From NCBI GenBank assembly GCA_017482205.1, contig JAFUNK010000024.1, positions 239,861 to 303,860 on the forward strand: a DNA stretch of 64,000 bases, in the 5' to 3' direction. Under the pieces are notes generated by a model. The model searched no databases, was not told the DNA's origin, and worked only from the letters and a program-made list of their open reading frames with translations. Shown here piece by piece: positions 44,069 through 53,289 of this stretch (position 1 is the first letter of the stretch; each line of letters starts with the position of its first letter). The DNA comes from Lachnospiraceae bacterium. Its GTDB lineage: Bacteria > Bacillota > Clostridia > Lachnospirales > Lachnospiraceae. Made by a program: the position numbers and the translations under genes.

Positions 44069-47000
44069 ATGAAAAAATTGTTTAACCGTGCAAAGAATTT
44101 CCGAGAGGAAGAAGAATTGCAGTGGGACGACTTAGATGATATGGGTGGCGAAGAATATTATGCCGATGAAGCAGAAGATGACGAAGAGTACTACGCCGAC
44201 GGCGCGGAGTATGAGGAAGAATACTATGCCGATGAAGAAGGCGAAGAGTATTACGCTGACGAGATAGAAAGTGACGAAGAGTACTATGCCGATGAAGAAG
44301 GCGAAGAGTATTACGCTGACGAGATAGAAAGCGACGAAGAATACTATGCCGATGAAGAAGGCGAAGAGTATTACGCTGACGAGGTAGAAGGCGACGAAGA
44401 ATACTATGCTGATGAAGAAGGCGAAGAGTATTACGCTGACGAGGTAGAAGGCGACGAAGAATACTATGCCGATGAAGAAGACGAAGAGTATTACGCTGAC
44501 GAGATAGAAGGCGACGAAGAATACTATGCTGATGAAGAAGAGGATGCCTACTACGCCGACGACGAGGAAGAAGACCTTTATTATGAAGAGGATTCCGACG
44601 ACGGAGATGTTATAGTACCGTGGAGTGCTAAAAAAGAGGACAATATTCTCAGTAGACTGTGGTTAAAATTAGTACATATGGAAACCATGGATAAAGTAAT
44701 GGTCTCCACGGGGATTCTGGTATTGGTGCTGGCGGTGATTACCTGCAGTGTTTTTGCAGGTGCCAATGTGATAAACAGAGAGGTGGCATCCTTCAATTCG
44801 TTGGGAGACCAGATTTTAAGCATCAATCTGATTGGCGAGCATGGTCTGACTGCAGTGGCGGATGCACAACTGGCAAGGCAGGAAGCAGCAGATGCCATTG
44901 AGCAGGAAGAAGAAAATACAGAATACAATGAGTCTGAGTACAGCAGGGAAGTTGTGGTAGCTTTGAATATGACTTCCGTAGAAAAGGACCTTAAAATTAA
45001 ATTCGTAAACCGCAAGACAAATAAGCTGATTGCAAATGTACCGTTTTCTGTTACGGTGGTAACACCGGATGGAGATGAAGAGGTCTGGACCGATGAGGAT
45101 ATGGACGGTATTATTTACAAGGCAGAAATTACACCCGGTGATTACAGGATTACGATGAATGCACTGGAGGATGAGAAGTACGAAGATTATATTATTCTGA
45201 CAGATACCCAGAAGGTAAATGTAAAGAAAGAAATTGCGTATGAGAAGATAGAGGTTGCCGATGAAATCAGGGATGAGTCGGAAATCGATGCGGAGGAAGA
45301 GGATACTAAGGAAAATGAACTGGAAATAGAATCCACATTGCAGGACACCGTAAGCTGGGTAGAATCTACGAAGACGGTTATCAGTTCAGTGTATACGGCA
45401 GTGCCGAAAACTTCTGTGGCAGATCCGCTGACTACGGCAAGAGGGATGTCTTTTATGAGAACGTCTTCCGTGTCGGACCCGAATGCAGCTACTCCGGCAC
45501 CTGAGATAACACCTACGCCTACGCCGGAGGTAACTCCTACACCTACGCCGGAAGTGACGCCCACGCCTACACCGGAGGTAACCCCTACGCCTACACCGGA
45601 AGTAACCCCTACTCCTACGCCGGAGGCATCAATAGCACCGGTATTAACGGGTGTGACATTGGATAAGACGGAACTGAGTCTGGAAAAAGATAAAACAGAA
45701 CAATTGGCAGCAACGGTAACACCGGCGGAAATAGAGTGTGAACTGGTATGGAGTTCTTCTGATGAAACGGTTGTTAAAGTAGATGAAAATGGAAAGGTAA
45801 CGGCTTTAAAGGCAGGTACGGCGACCATTACGGTTAAGGCAACTGCCGGAGAAACCACCGTAGAGGCAACGTGTAAGGTTACGGTAACAGAGGCGAAGGA
45901 GACTCGCACCCTTACATTAAGTGCTGAGAAATTATTGTTGACTACCGGCGGTGGTGCCAAGGATATTACCGTAACTATCGGTAATTCGGTGACCGGTGGA
46001 AGTGTGGCAGGAACGATTACGGCAAAAAGTGATAATGAGTCCGTGGCAACGGTTGTAGTAGGAACTACCACAAATGGTACGGCGAAAATTACCATTACGC
46101 CCAAGGGACTCGGTACGGCTGTTATTACGGTAGGAATTGACGGAGCAACCGGCTTGGAAAAGACCTGTACCGTAACCGTAGCAGCCAGAAGTATGACGAT
46201 GGCTACCACGACGGCAACCATTTTATCCGGCACAAATAAAGAAATACAGGCAGAGATTACCGGTACAGGCGGAGCGGTTACCGCAACATCTTCTAACACG
46301 GCAGTGGCAACAGCGACAGTGACTACTTCTACCGCAAATGGAAAGACTACCGCAAAGATTGTAATTAACGGTGTGGCTGCTGGTTCTGCCACAATTACCG
46401 TAAAATATGTAGAGAATGGTCTGGAACTGGTAAAAACCTGTACAGTTACGGTAAAGAGCAGCAGTAATAAGTTGGTCAGCAAGGACAACAAGCAGTTATA
46501 TGTATTGGTTTCTGAGGGCAATTACAGAGAAGCAACCTATGCGGATTATTATAATACAGCCATTACTACCTTTTATATAAAAACAGAGGGTGTGGTGAAG
46601 TATACCGGTTGGCAGACCTTGGACGGTAAGGTGTATTACTATGATGCCAGCGGTAAATATGTGACCGGTGAACAGGTTATTCAGGGAGCTAAATACAATT
46701 TTGCCAGTGATGGTTCTCTGGTGGTGGGAAGCGGTACTTTTGGTATCGATGTATCCAAGTGGAATACGGTTACCGACTGGAATGCGGTAAAGAATTCCGG
46801 CGTGAATTATGTTATTATCCGATGTGGTTACAGAGGCTCATCCACCGGTGCGTTGGTTGTAGACCCTAAGTTTGAACAATATATCGAAGGTGCTACGGCA
46901 GCAGGATTAAAGGTCGGTGTTTACTTCTTCTCACAGGCGGTGAATAACAGAGAAGCGGTGGAAGAAGCATCCATGGTGCTGGAATTGATAGAAGATTACA

Positions 47001-47326
47001 GAATTTCCTATCCGGTATATTTGGATGTGGAGTCTTCCGGCGGCCGTGCAGACGGTATCAGTGTGGCTACCAGAACAGAGGTGATTAAGACCTTCTGTGA
47101 AACCATTCAGAATGCAGGTTATACAGCAGGTGTGTATGCGAATAAGAACTGGCTGACCAATAAGATTGACGCGTCACAGCTTGGCAGATATAAAATCTGG
47201 CTGGCGCAGTATGCGGCAGAGCCCACTTACAGCGGCAGATATGATATGTGGCAGTATTCTGAAAGCGGCAAGGTAACCGGCATTAAGGGAAATGTAGACT
47301 TAAATATCAGTTATCTGGGCTACTGA
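44069..47326 (+). CDS. large membrane-anchored GH25 muramidase with Tyr-acidic repeats and Ig-like domains
   Basis: A 1085-residue protein. In order: an N-terminal cytoplasmic tail whose residues 28-165 hold 14 copies of YYAD in a 10-residue, strongly acidic repeat; one transmembrane helix at about 213-235 (no cleavable signal and no LPXTG); a SpaA-like segment beginning 'SVEKDLKIKFVNRKTNK'; a Thr-Pro-Glu linker (TPTPEV repeats); a Big_2 domain ('GVTLDKTELSLEKDKTEQL') plus two more Ig-like units; a cell-wall-binding-type repeat ('GWQTLDGKVYYYDASGKY'); and a GH25 lysozyme domain from about 893 ('GIDVSKWN', catalytic 'YLDVES', 'DMWQYSESG'). It should cut peptidoglycan outside the membrane while displaying the tail inside. 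It is paralogous to the protein at 54149. Confidence 0.9.
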   Translation: MKKLFNRAKNFREEEELQWDDLDDMGGEEYYADEAEDDEEYYADGAEYEEEYYADEEGEEYYADEIESDEEYYADEEGEEYYADEIESDEEYYADEEGEEYYADEVEGDEEYYADEEGEEYYADEVEGDEEYYADEEDEEYYADEIEGDEEYYADEEEDAYYADDEEEDLYYEEDSDDGDVIVPWSAKKEDNILSRLWLKLVHMETMDKVMVSTGILVLVLAVITCSVFAGANVINREVASFNSLGDQILSINLIGEHGLTAVADAQLARQEAADAIEQEEENTEYNESEYSREVVVALNMTSVEKDLKIKFVNRKTNKLIANVPFSVTVVTPDGDEEVWTDEDMDGIIYKAEITPGDYRITMNALEDEKYEDYIILTDTQKVNVKKEIAYEKIEVADEIRDESEIDAEEEDTKENELEIESTLQDTVSWVESTKTVISSVYTAVPKTSVADPLTTARGMSFMRTSSVSDPNAATPAPEITPTPTPEVTPTPTPEVTPTPTPEVTPTPTPEVTPTPTPEASIAPVLTGVTLDKTELSLEKDKTEQLAATVTPAEIECELVWSSSDETVVKVDENGKVTALKAGTATITVKATAGETTVEATCKVTVTEAKETRTLTLSAEKLLLTTGGGAKDITVTIGNSVTGGSVAGTITAKSDNESVATVVVGTTTNGTAKITITPKGLGTAVITVGIDGATGLEKTCTVTVAARSMTMATTTATILSGTNKEIQAEITGTGGAVTATSSNTAVATATVTTSTANGKTTAKIVINGVAAGSATITVKYVENGLELVKTCTVTVKSSSNKLVSKDNKQLYVLVSEGNYREATYADYYNTAITTFYIKTEGVVKYTGWQTLDGKVYYYDASGKYVTGEQVIQGAKYNFASDGSLVVGSGTFGIDVSKWNTVTDWNAVKNSGVNYVIIRCGYRGSSTGALVVDPKFEQYIEGATAAGLKVGVYFFSQAVNNREAVEEASMVLELIEDYRISYPVYLDVESSGGRADGISVATRTEVIKTFCETIQNAGYTAGVYANKNWLTNKIDASQLGRYKIWLAQYAAEPTYSGRYDMWQYSESGKVTGIKGNVDLNISYLGY
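44221..44520 (+). repeat. five 60-bp tandem repeats inside the GH25 gene
   Basis: Five nearly identical 60-base units, with further partial units on both sides, each encoding two YYAD blocks (20 residues). Copies differ mainly at third positions and at GAA/GTA and AGC/GGC changes, so the array has expanded recently and may vary in length between strains. It is coding throughout and stays in frame. Confidence 0.9.
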
Positions 47327-47340
47327 TAGCCTACAGAGAG

Positions 47341-47369
47341 TTGACGAAATAGCAGTTTAATGGGATACT
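47341..47369 (+). promoter_or_regulatory. candidate promoter of rfbB
   Basis: -35 TTGACG (47341-47346), 17-base spacer, -10 GATACT (47364-47369), 74 bases before the rfbB ATG. The left arm of the hairpin listed separately lies within the spacer, so one element may serve both ends of this 116-base gap. Confidence 0.45.
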
Positions 47370-47390
47370 GTTATATAGAAACTGCTATTT
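47347..47390. terminator. perfect 12-bp hairpin between the GH25 gene and rfbB
   Basis: AAATAGCAGTTT (47347-47358) pairs perfectly with AAACTGCTATTT (47379-47390) over a 20-base loop. The right arm and its flank match the right arm of palindromic element A (42731-42829), so this may be a shortened copy used as a terminator of the GH25 gene. The T-tract is short (TTTTGTT). Confidence 0.55.
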
Positions 47391-47442
47391 TGTTATATAA
47401 AAATGTGCAACAGAAATACTTTAGAAAAGAGAGGATCTTTTT

Positions 47443-48528
47443 ATGAGAACTTATTTGGTAACAGGCGGTGCCGGTTTTATCGGTTCCAACTACATTCATT
47501 ATATGTTTAAAAAGTATGGGGATACCATCAGAATTATCAATGTGGATGCTTTGACCTATGCAGGCAATCCGGAAAATTTAAAAGCAGTAGAGAACAAGAG
47601 TAATTATACTTTTGTAAGGGCAAATATCTGTGATAAAGAAGCTATCCGCAAGATTTTTGCAGAAAATGATATTGACCGGGTGGTTCATTTTGCAGCGGAA
47701 AGCCATGTGGACAGAAGTATCAAAAATCCTGAGGTTTTCGTGCAGACCAATGTACTGGGAACTGCAGTTATGTTAAACTGTGCCAAAGAAGCTTGGGAGT
47801 TACCGGATGGTACTTTTAAAGCAGACAAGAAATTTTTACATGTATCTACCGATGAGGTGTACGGTTCTCTGCCCGATGATGAAAACGCATTCTTTTATGA
47901 GACCACACCCTACGACCCTCACAGCCCTTACTCTGCAAGTAAGGCAAGCTCCGATATGTTGGTAAAGGCATATATGGATACCTACAAATTTCCTGCAAAT
48001 ATTACCAACTGTTCCAATAACTACGGTCCTTACCAGTTCCCGGAGAAGCTGATTCCGCTCATTATCAACAATGCTTTACAGGGCAAGAAACTGCCTGTAT
48101 ACGGAGATGGTAAGAACGTAAGAGACTGGTTGTATGTAGAGGACCATGCAAAGGCTATCGACATGGTACAGGAACAGGGTAAGCTGTTTGAAACCTACAA
48201 TGTGGGCGGACATAATGAAAAGCAGAACATCGAAATTATCAATATTATTCTGGAAACCTTACAGGAAATGCTGCCGGAAGGTGATGAGAGAAAAGCATAT
48301 ATCAATCAGGATTTGATTACTTATGTGGAAGACCGCAAGGGTCACGACAGACGTTATGCGATTGCACCTGATAAGATTAAGGCTGATTTGGGCTGGTATC
48401 CGGAAACGATGTTTAAAGAGGGTATTAAGAAAACCATCGCATGGTATTTTGCAAATGAAGACTGGATGAAGAATGTAACAAGTGGTGATTATCAGAAATA
48501 CTATGATGATATGTACGGAGCAAAATAG
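47443..48528 (+). CDS. rfbB: dTDP-glucose 4,6-dehydratase
   Basis: A 361-residue extended SDR converting dTDP-glucose to dTDP-4-keto-6-deoxyglucose. 'YLVTGGAGFIGSNYIHYM' (3-20), 'HFAAESHVDRSI', 'VSTDEVYGSLPDDENAFF' (the Asp-Glu pair of dehydratases), 'PYSASKASSDML' (YxxxK) and 'NCSNNYGPYQFPEKLIPL' are all standard RmlB. Its product can go to RfbC for rhamnose or to WecE (39746) for Fuc4N. The start has AGAGAGGAT. Confidence 0.97.
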   Translation: MRTYLVTGGAGFIGSNYIHYMFKKYGDTIRIINVDALTYAGNPENLKAVENKSNYTFVRANICDKEAIRKIFAENDIDRVVHFAAESHVDRSIKNPEVFVQTNVLGTAVMLNCAKEAWELPDGTFKADKKFLHVSTDEVYGSLPDDENAFFYETTPYDPHSPYSASKASSDMLVKAYMDTYKFPANITNCSNNYGPYQFPEKLIPLIINNALQGKKLPVYGDGKNVRDWLYVEDHAKAIDMVQEQGKLFETYNVGGHNEKQNIEIINIILETLQEMLPEGDERKAYINQDLITYVEDRKGHDRRYAIAPDKIKADLGWYPETMFKEGIKKTIAWYFANEDWMKNVTSGDYQKYYDDMYGAK

Positions 48529-48560
48529 TAAAAGCAGATATATTGCAAAAGGCAAGAAGC

Positions 48561-48584
48561 GGGAACGGTTTTATAACTGTTCCC
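48561..48584. other. hairpin upstream of the double-GT2 gene
   Basis: GGGAACGGTT (48561-48570) pairs with AACTGTTCCC (48575-48584) with one G-U pair and a four-base TTAT loop. CAAG/CTTG flanks can extend it. No T-run follows, so it is more likely an RNA processing or stability element than a terminator. It lies 42 bases before the ATG at 48627. Confidence 0.5.
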
Positions 48585-48626
48585 ACTTGGCGTATAAGTA
48601 ATAATAAAGTGACGGAAGGAATACTT

Positions 48627-51161
48627 ATGCAGGACTACAATTTTAAACCGGAGACTCTCAGGTTTCATTTGACAAAAAATAATACGGTCATTTTGCGTGG
48701 TTGGTATCGTGAGAATAATCCTGAAAACCGACATGTCGAAATCTGGTTGGATGGAGAAAACCTGCCTTTTAAAGAAGAAAAAAAGAGCGGCGTGGAAATT
48801 CGTCAGAAGTATCTGGCATATATGGCGAATGTAAATGAGGAATTGGTATACGAAATCATATTGCCGGCTGACTGGAGAAGAAAAAAAACTCTGCAAATAA
48901 AGTGTAAAGGAATGCAGGAATGCAAGACAGTACAGTCATATCCCATTAAAAAATTGATTAAAATGGCGGAAAGCGTTGAGTATTATATTGAAACGGAAAA
49001 TGTTTCAGCAGAGCAGATAACTCTCAGTGGTTGGGCCATGAGCAATGAAAAAATAAATTTTGCGGTTTATGATGCTTCCGGAAAAAGAATAGAAAACAGT
49101 ATAGAGAGATATTATCGTAAGGATGTGGCAGCTGTTTTTGAAGAGTCAGAAAGTAATTATGAAGCAGGATTTAAAATCGTTTTCAGGCGGGGAAAGAGTG
49201 CATCTTTCAGGTTGGTGATGACTGATAATAAAAAACAGAGTGTGTATAAAAACACATATTCCGCCATGAAAGCAGGGAAGAAAAAGAAGGGTGCCGGATT
49301 TTTTCAGAAAGTAACGGCCTATTATCAGAGAAACGGTTTTAAGGCGACATTGCTTCGGGCGAAGACAAAATTGTTAAAGCAGCCGGAAAATGATTATAAC
49401 CAGTGGAGAAAGCGGTATCTGATTACAGAGGAGGAACTGGAGGCACAGAGAAAGACTGTTTTTGCAGACGGTCCAAAATTTTCTATCGTGATTCCGCTCT
49501 ACAAAACACCGGAAAAGTATCTGTGTGAAATGGTGGATTCCATTATTGCCCAGACTTATACAAACTGGGAGCTATGTTTATCCGATGGCGGCGGAAAAGA
49601 AAGTACCCTGAAACCACTTTTGGAAAAGTATGGGGCACAGGATAAGAGAATTTGTTTCCGCGTATCGGAGGAAAGTCTTAAGATTGCGGACAATACCAAT
49701 GCGGCACTGGAAATGATAACCGGTGATTATATTGTATTTGCTGACCATGATGATATTATGCCGCCTGAGGCACTGTATGAATGTGCCAAGGCTATTGCAG
49801 CAGACAGAAGCATTGATATGATTTATTCGGATGAAGACAAAGTGGATATGGCGGGAAAAACCTATTTTGAGCCAAACTTCAAGCCGGATATCAATATTGA
49901 TTTGCTACGCAGTATGAATTATATTTGTCACTTATGCGTGGTAAAAAAGGAACTGCTTTATAAGGCAGGCATGTTACGTGGCGAATTCGATGGTGCACAG
50001 GACTATGATTTTATCCTGCGTTGTGTAGAAAAAGCAGAGCATATCCACCATATTCCTAAGGTGCTGTATCACTGGCGTTGCCATTTGGATTCCACGGCTT
50101 CTAATCCGGAAAGTAAGCTCTATGCGTTTGAGGCAGGAAAGAGAGCATTGGAAGAGCATTACCGTAGAATGGGTATTCCGGCAAAGGTGGAGCATAGCAA
50201 TTATTACGGCATGTACCACACTATTTATGAGTGGGAAGAAAAACCGCTGGTTTCGGTACTGATTCCTAACAAGGACCATATTGAGGACTTAAAGAAATGT
50301 GTGGATTCGTTAGTGGAAAAATCCACTTACCGGAACTTTGAAATTGTGATTATAGAAAATAACAGTACCGAAGAAAGAACCTTTGCGTATTATGAGGAAC
50401 TGGCAGGAAAACCTTATACGGCTGATGAGGCGGTAGAGGGTATCATGGGAACTCCGGCTGCGGTACAGGCAGAAGAAGCGGTATCGGCAGCGCAGGCAGA
50501 AAGCGGCGTTTTGGTGCGGATAGTGACTTGGAAGGATGCCTTTAACTACTCTGCCATTAACAATTTTGGTGCAAAGTATGCCAAGGGCGACTACTTCCTG
50601 TTGTTGAACAACGATACCGAGTTAATCAGTCCCGATGCCCTAAAAGAAATGCTTGGTTACTGTATGCGTGAGGATGTAGGTATTGTAGGTGCCAAGTTAA
50701 ATTATGAGGACGATACCATTCAGCATGCGGGCGTGGTAATCGGTTTTGGCGGTATTGCGGGACATACCTTCATCGGCTCTTCCCGATATGATTTGGGTTA
50801 TCAGGGCAGAATTGTATGTGCACAGGATTATTCTGCGGTGACGGCAGCATGTCTTTTGACGGACAGGGCTTCCTTTGAAGCAGTGGGCGGACTGACAGAG
50901 GAATTGCAGGTGGCCTTTAACGATATTGATTATTGTATGAAGGTAAGGGCACTGGGGAAGCTGGTGGTATACAATCCTTATGCAGAACTGTATCACTATG
51001 AGTCCAAGTCCAGAGGCTTGGAGGATACACCGGAAAAGGTAGCGAGATTTAACAGGGAAATAGCGGCTTTCCAAAAGAGATGGCCGGATATTTTAAAGAG
51101 CGGTGACCCGTACTTTAATCCTAATTTAAGTTTGGACAAGGCGGATTTTTCTTTAAAATAA
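48627..51161 (+). CDS. double-domain family 2 glycosyltransferase
   Basis: An 844-residue enzyme with an N-terminal beta-rich segment (about 1-220) followed by two GT2 domains. The first starts near residue 285 with 'FSIVIPLYKTPEKYLCEMV' and has 'FADHDDIMPPEALYE'. The second starts near 545 with 'LVSVLIPNKDHIEDLKKCV' and has 'LLNNDTELISPDALKEML' and 'DIDYCMKVRALG'. Two-GT proteins of this type add alternating sugars in rhamnan- and O-antigen-like chains. The start at 48627 has GGAAGG seven bases upstream; the frame opens earlier at 48543. It is closely related to the next gene. Confidence 0.88.
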   Translation: MQDYNFKPETLRFHLTKNNTVILRGWYRENNPENRHVEIWLDGENLPFKEEKKSGVEIRQKYLAYMANVNEELVYEIILPADWRRKKTLQIKCKGMQECKTVQSYPIKKLIKMAESVEYYIETENVSAEQITLSGWAMSNEKINFAVYDASGKRIENSIERYYRKDVAAVFEESESNYEAGFKIVFRRGKSASFRLVMTDNKKQSVYKNTYSAMKAGKKKKGAGFFQKVTAYYQRNGFKATLLRAKTKLLKQPENDYNQWRKRYLITEEELEAQRKTVFADGPKFSIVIPLYKTPEKYLCEMVDSIIAQTYTNWELCLSDGGGKESTLKPLLEKYGAQDKRICFRVSEESLKIADNTNAALEMITGDYIVFADHDDIMPPEALYECAKAIAADRSIDMIYSDEDKVDMAGKTYFEPNFKPDINIDLLRSMNYICHLCVVKKELLYKAGMLRGEFDGAQDYDFILRCVEKAEHIHHIPKVLYHWRCHLDSTASNPESKLYAFEAGKRALEEHYRRMGIPAKVEHSNYYGMYHTIYEWEEKPLVSVLIPNKDHIEDLKKCVDSLVEKSTYRNFEIVIIENNSTEERTFAYYEELAGKPYTADEAVEGIMGTPAAVQAEEAVSAAQAESGVLVRIVTWKDAFNYSAINNFGAKYAKGDYFLLLNNDTELISPDALKEMLGYCMREDVGIVGAKLNYEDDTIQHAGVVIGFGGIAGHTFIGSSRYDLGYQGRIVCAQDYSAVTAACLLTDRASFEAVGGLTEELQVAFNDIDYCMKVRALGKLVVYNPYAELYHYESKSRGLEDTPEKVARFNREIAAFQKRWPDILKSGDPYFNPNLSLDKADFSLK

Positions 51162-51175
51162 AGAGAGTGGATAAC

Positions 51176-53071
51176 ATGAAAATCACATGGTACAAGATTA
51201 AAAAAGGACTGAAATATTTAAAACATTACGGTCCTAAAAAATTTATAGTGCGCTTAAAGGAGCGGCTGGAGCCCCAAGAGGTGCCCTACGGTCCTTGGTA
51301 TGAAAAGCATAAGGCGACAGCGGCAGAACTGGAAAGGCAGAGAACGGATGCAGAGACGTGGGCAAACAAACCGGTAGTGAGTATCTGTGTGCCTTTGTAT
51401 AAGACCAAGGAAGCGGATTTGGGACAGATGATTGCCTCCGTACAGGCACAAAGCTATCCCTATTGGGAGCTTTGTCTGGCAGACGGTACGCCCGATGACA
51501 GTGTGGAAAAGCTGGTAAGACAGTGGAGTGAAAGCGATAAGAGGATTGTATATAAGCATCTGGAAGAAAACTTAGGGATTGCGGACAATACCAATGCGGC
51601 ATTTGCCATGGCAGGCGGAGAATGGATTGGGCTGCTTGACCATGATGATATTTTGGCACCGGATGCTTTGTATGAGGTGCTTGCGGCAGCAGGTGTAAGT
51701 CCCGTGGCAGCATCTAAGGTATGGGAGAGCGGAAGACAGGCAGAATATGCAGAAGTGGTTTATACGGATGAGGATAAAATCAGTGTGGACGCAAAAGAGC
51801 ATTTCCAGCCTCATTTTAAGCCGGATTACAATTTGGATTTGCTTCGTTCCAACAATTACATTACCCATTTCTTTGTAGTAAAGAGAGCCATTGTGGAAGA
51901 AGTGGGCGGCTTTCAAAAGGAGTTTGACGGTGCTCAGGACTACGATTTTATTTTAAAATGTACCTGTGCGGCAAAGCGGACTGCCCATGTGCCCAGAATG
52001 CTGTATCACTGGAGAGTGTCGCCTGAGTCCACGGCGGACAATCCTGCAAGCAAATTATATGCTTTTGAAGCAGGAAAACGTGCCATTGAAGCGGATTTGG
52101 AAAGAAACGGCGTAAAAGCCGAGGTCAGCCATACGCCGGACTATGGTTTTTATCGGGTAAAATATACGTTGACGGATACCCCTCTTGTGTCGATTATTAT
52201 TCCCAACAAGGATGAGGCGGTAACACTTAAGAAGTGTATTGCCTCCATACAAAAGAGCAGTTATCAAAATTATGAAGTGATTATTGTAGAAAATAACAGT
52301 ACGGAAGCGGAGACCTTTGCGTATTATGAAAAGCTGACAGGGCAGCCTTATGACGCAGATAAGGTCTGCGAAGGAGTGCTGACGGGAAGGAAGAATAATC
52401 TGTCTGCGGGAAATGCCGTGAAGGTGGTAACGTGGAAGGGGATTTTTAATTATTCTGCCATTAACAATTTTGGCGTGCAGTATGCCAAGGGTGAGTATCT
52501 GGTGCTTTTAAATAACGATATTGAGCTGATTACTGCGGACTGGTTGGAGGAAATGCTGGCCAACTGTCTGAGAAAGGAAGTGGGTATCGTAGGTGCCAAA
52601 TTATTGTATGATGACAATACGGTGCAGCATGCGGGAATTGTAGTGGGTATCGGCGGTATTGCGGCAAATATGTTTACAGGGCTTAAGGCAGAGCGGGACG
52701 GCTATATGCATAAGGCGTCCCTGCAGATGAATTATAGTGCGGTCACGGCTGCGTGTCTGATGGTAGAAACGGCAATTTATAAAGCGGTTGGCGGTCTCAC
52801 CGAGGAACTGACCGTAGCATTTAATGATGTGGATTTCTGCTTAAAGGTCAGAAAAGCCGGTTATCTGGTGGTATACAATCCTGCCGTCAAGGCTTATCAC
52901 TATGAGTCCAAGTCCAGAGGGGCAGAGGATACCCCGGAAAAGATTGCAAGGTTTGAAAGGGAAATTGCTTATATGAAAGAGCATTGGCCTGACATTTTAA
53001 AGGATGGCGATCCCTATTATAATAAGTGTCTGACTTTGAATAAGACCAATTACAGTATCAAACCTTTGTAA
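51176..53071 (+). CDS. double-domain family 2 glycosyltransferase, paralogue of the preceding gene
   Basis: A 631-residue protein with the same two GT2 domains but without the N-terminal beta-rich segment: 'VSICVPLYKTKEADLGQMI', 'LLDHDDILAPDALYEVL', then 'LVSIIIPNKDEAVTLKKCI', 'LLNNDIELITADWLEEML' and 'DVDFCLKVRKAG'. Many blocks are identical to its neighbour ('YHYESKSRG', 'GDPY'), so a tandem duplication followed by divergence is likely. I take the ATG at 51176; a GTG three codons earlier is too near its purine stretch. It probably builds the main chain exported by Wzm/Wzt. Confidence 0.88.
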   Translation: MKITWYKIKKGLKYLKHYGPKKFIVRLKERLEPQEVPYGPWYEKHKATAAELERQRTDAETWANKPVVSICVPLYKTKEADLGQMIASVQAQSYPYWELCLADGTPDDSVEKLVRQWSESDKRIVYKHLEENLGIADNTNAAFAMAGGEWIGLLDHDDILAPDALYEVLAAAGVSPVAASKVWESGRQAEYAEVVYTDEDKISVDAKEHFQPHFKPDYNLDLLRSNNYITHFFVVKRAIVEEVGGFQKEFDGAQDYDFILKCTCAAKRTAHVPRMLYHWRVSPESTADNPASKLYAFEAGKRAIEADLERNGVKAEVSHTPDYGFYRVKYTLTDTPLVSIIIPNKDEAVTLKKCIASIQKSSYQNYEVIIVENNSTEAETFAYYEKLTGQPYDADKVCEGVLTGRKNNLSAGNAVKVVTWKGIFNYSAINNFGVQYAKGEYLVLLNNDIELITADWLEEMLANCLRKEVGIVGAKLLYDDNTVQHAGIVVGIGGIAANMFTGLKAERDGYMHKASLQMNYSAVTAACLMVETAIYKAVGGLTEELTVAFNDVDFCLKVRKAGYLVVYNPAVKAYHYESKSRGAEDTPEKIARFEREIAYMKEHWPDILKDGDPYYNKCLTLNKTNYSIKPL

Positions 53072-53120
53072 GCAGTAGTTTTCTGGGAAAAAGGCTGCTT
53101 ATAGAAAACGTAGTTTTTTA

Positions 53121-53149
53121 TAGGCATTTTATGGAAAATATGTTACAAT
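53121..53149 (+). promoter_or_regulatory. candidate promoter of rfbA
   Basis: -35 TAGGCA (53121-53126), 17-base spacer, -10 TACAAT (53144-53149) with TGT in front (extended -10). The transcript would start just before the structured element at 53159-53256, so that element would be the 5' leader of rfbA. Confidence 0.5.
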
Positions 53150-53158
53150 GTACGCGAA

Positions 53159-53256
53159 GCGAAAATCAAGCGACGCTATAAGCGGCATTTGATTTTCGCC
53201 GCGATAATGAGCAAATCGTCTGCGTAGCAGACAGTAAGCACGTAGTGCGGATTTGC
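53159..53256. repeat. structured spacer element with a long hairpin and a three-way junction
   Basis: GCGAAAATCAA (53159-53169) pairs perfectly with TTGATTTTCGC (53189-53199), with an inner CGC-TATAA-GCG. Next, GCAAATC (53211-53217) pairs with GATTTGC (53250-53256) and encloses two small hairpins with the same GTA loop: GTCTGC/GCAGAC (53218-53232) and GCAC/GTGC (53238-53248). It is GC-richer than its surroundings and non-coding. It could be a mobile palindromic element or an RNA leader. Confidence 0.7.
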
Positions 53257-53289
53257 GAATGTATGACATGAATTAGAAGGAGAACTTTC

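Noticed and set aside
44221-44520. Regular 60-bp repeats that could suggest a CRISPR array
   Set aside because: The units are contiguous without unique spacers and encode an in-frame YYAD peptide repeat.
45187-46521. Long open frame (444 codons) on the minus strand opposite the GH25 surface gene
   Set aside because: It mirrors the Thr/Val-rich Ig-like and TPTP-linker region, has a low-complexity Val/Ser/Thr translation, no ribosome site, and lies wholly inside a gene with clear domains.
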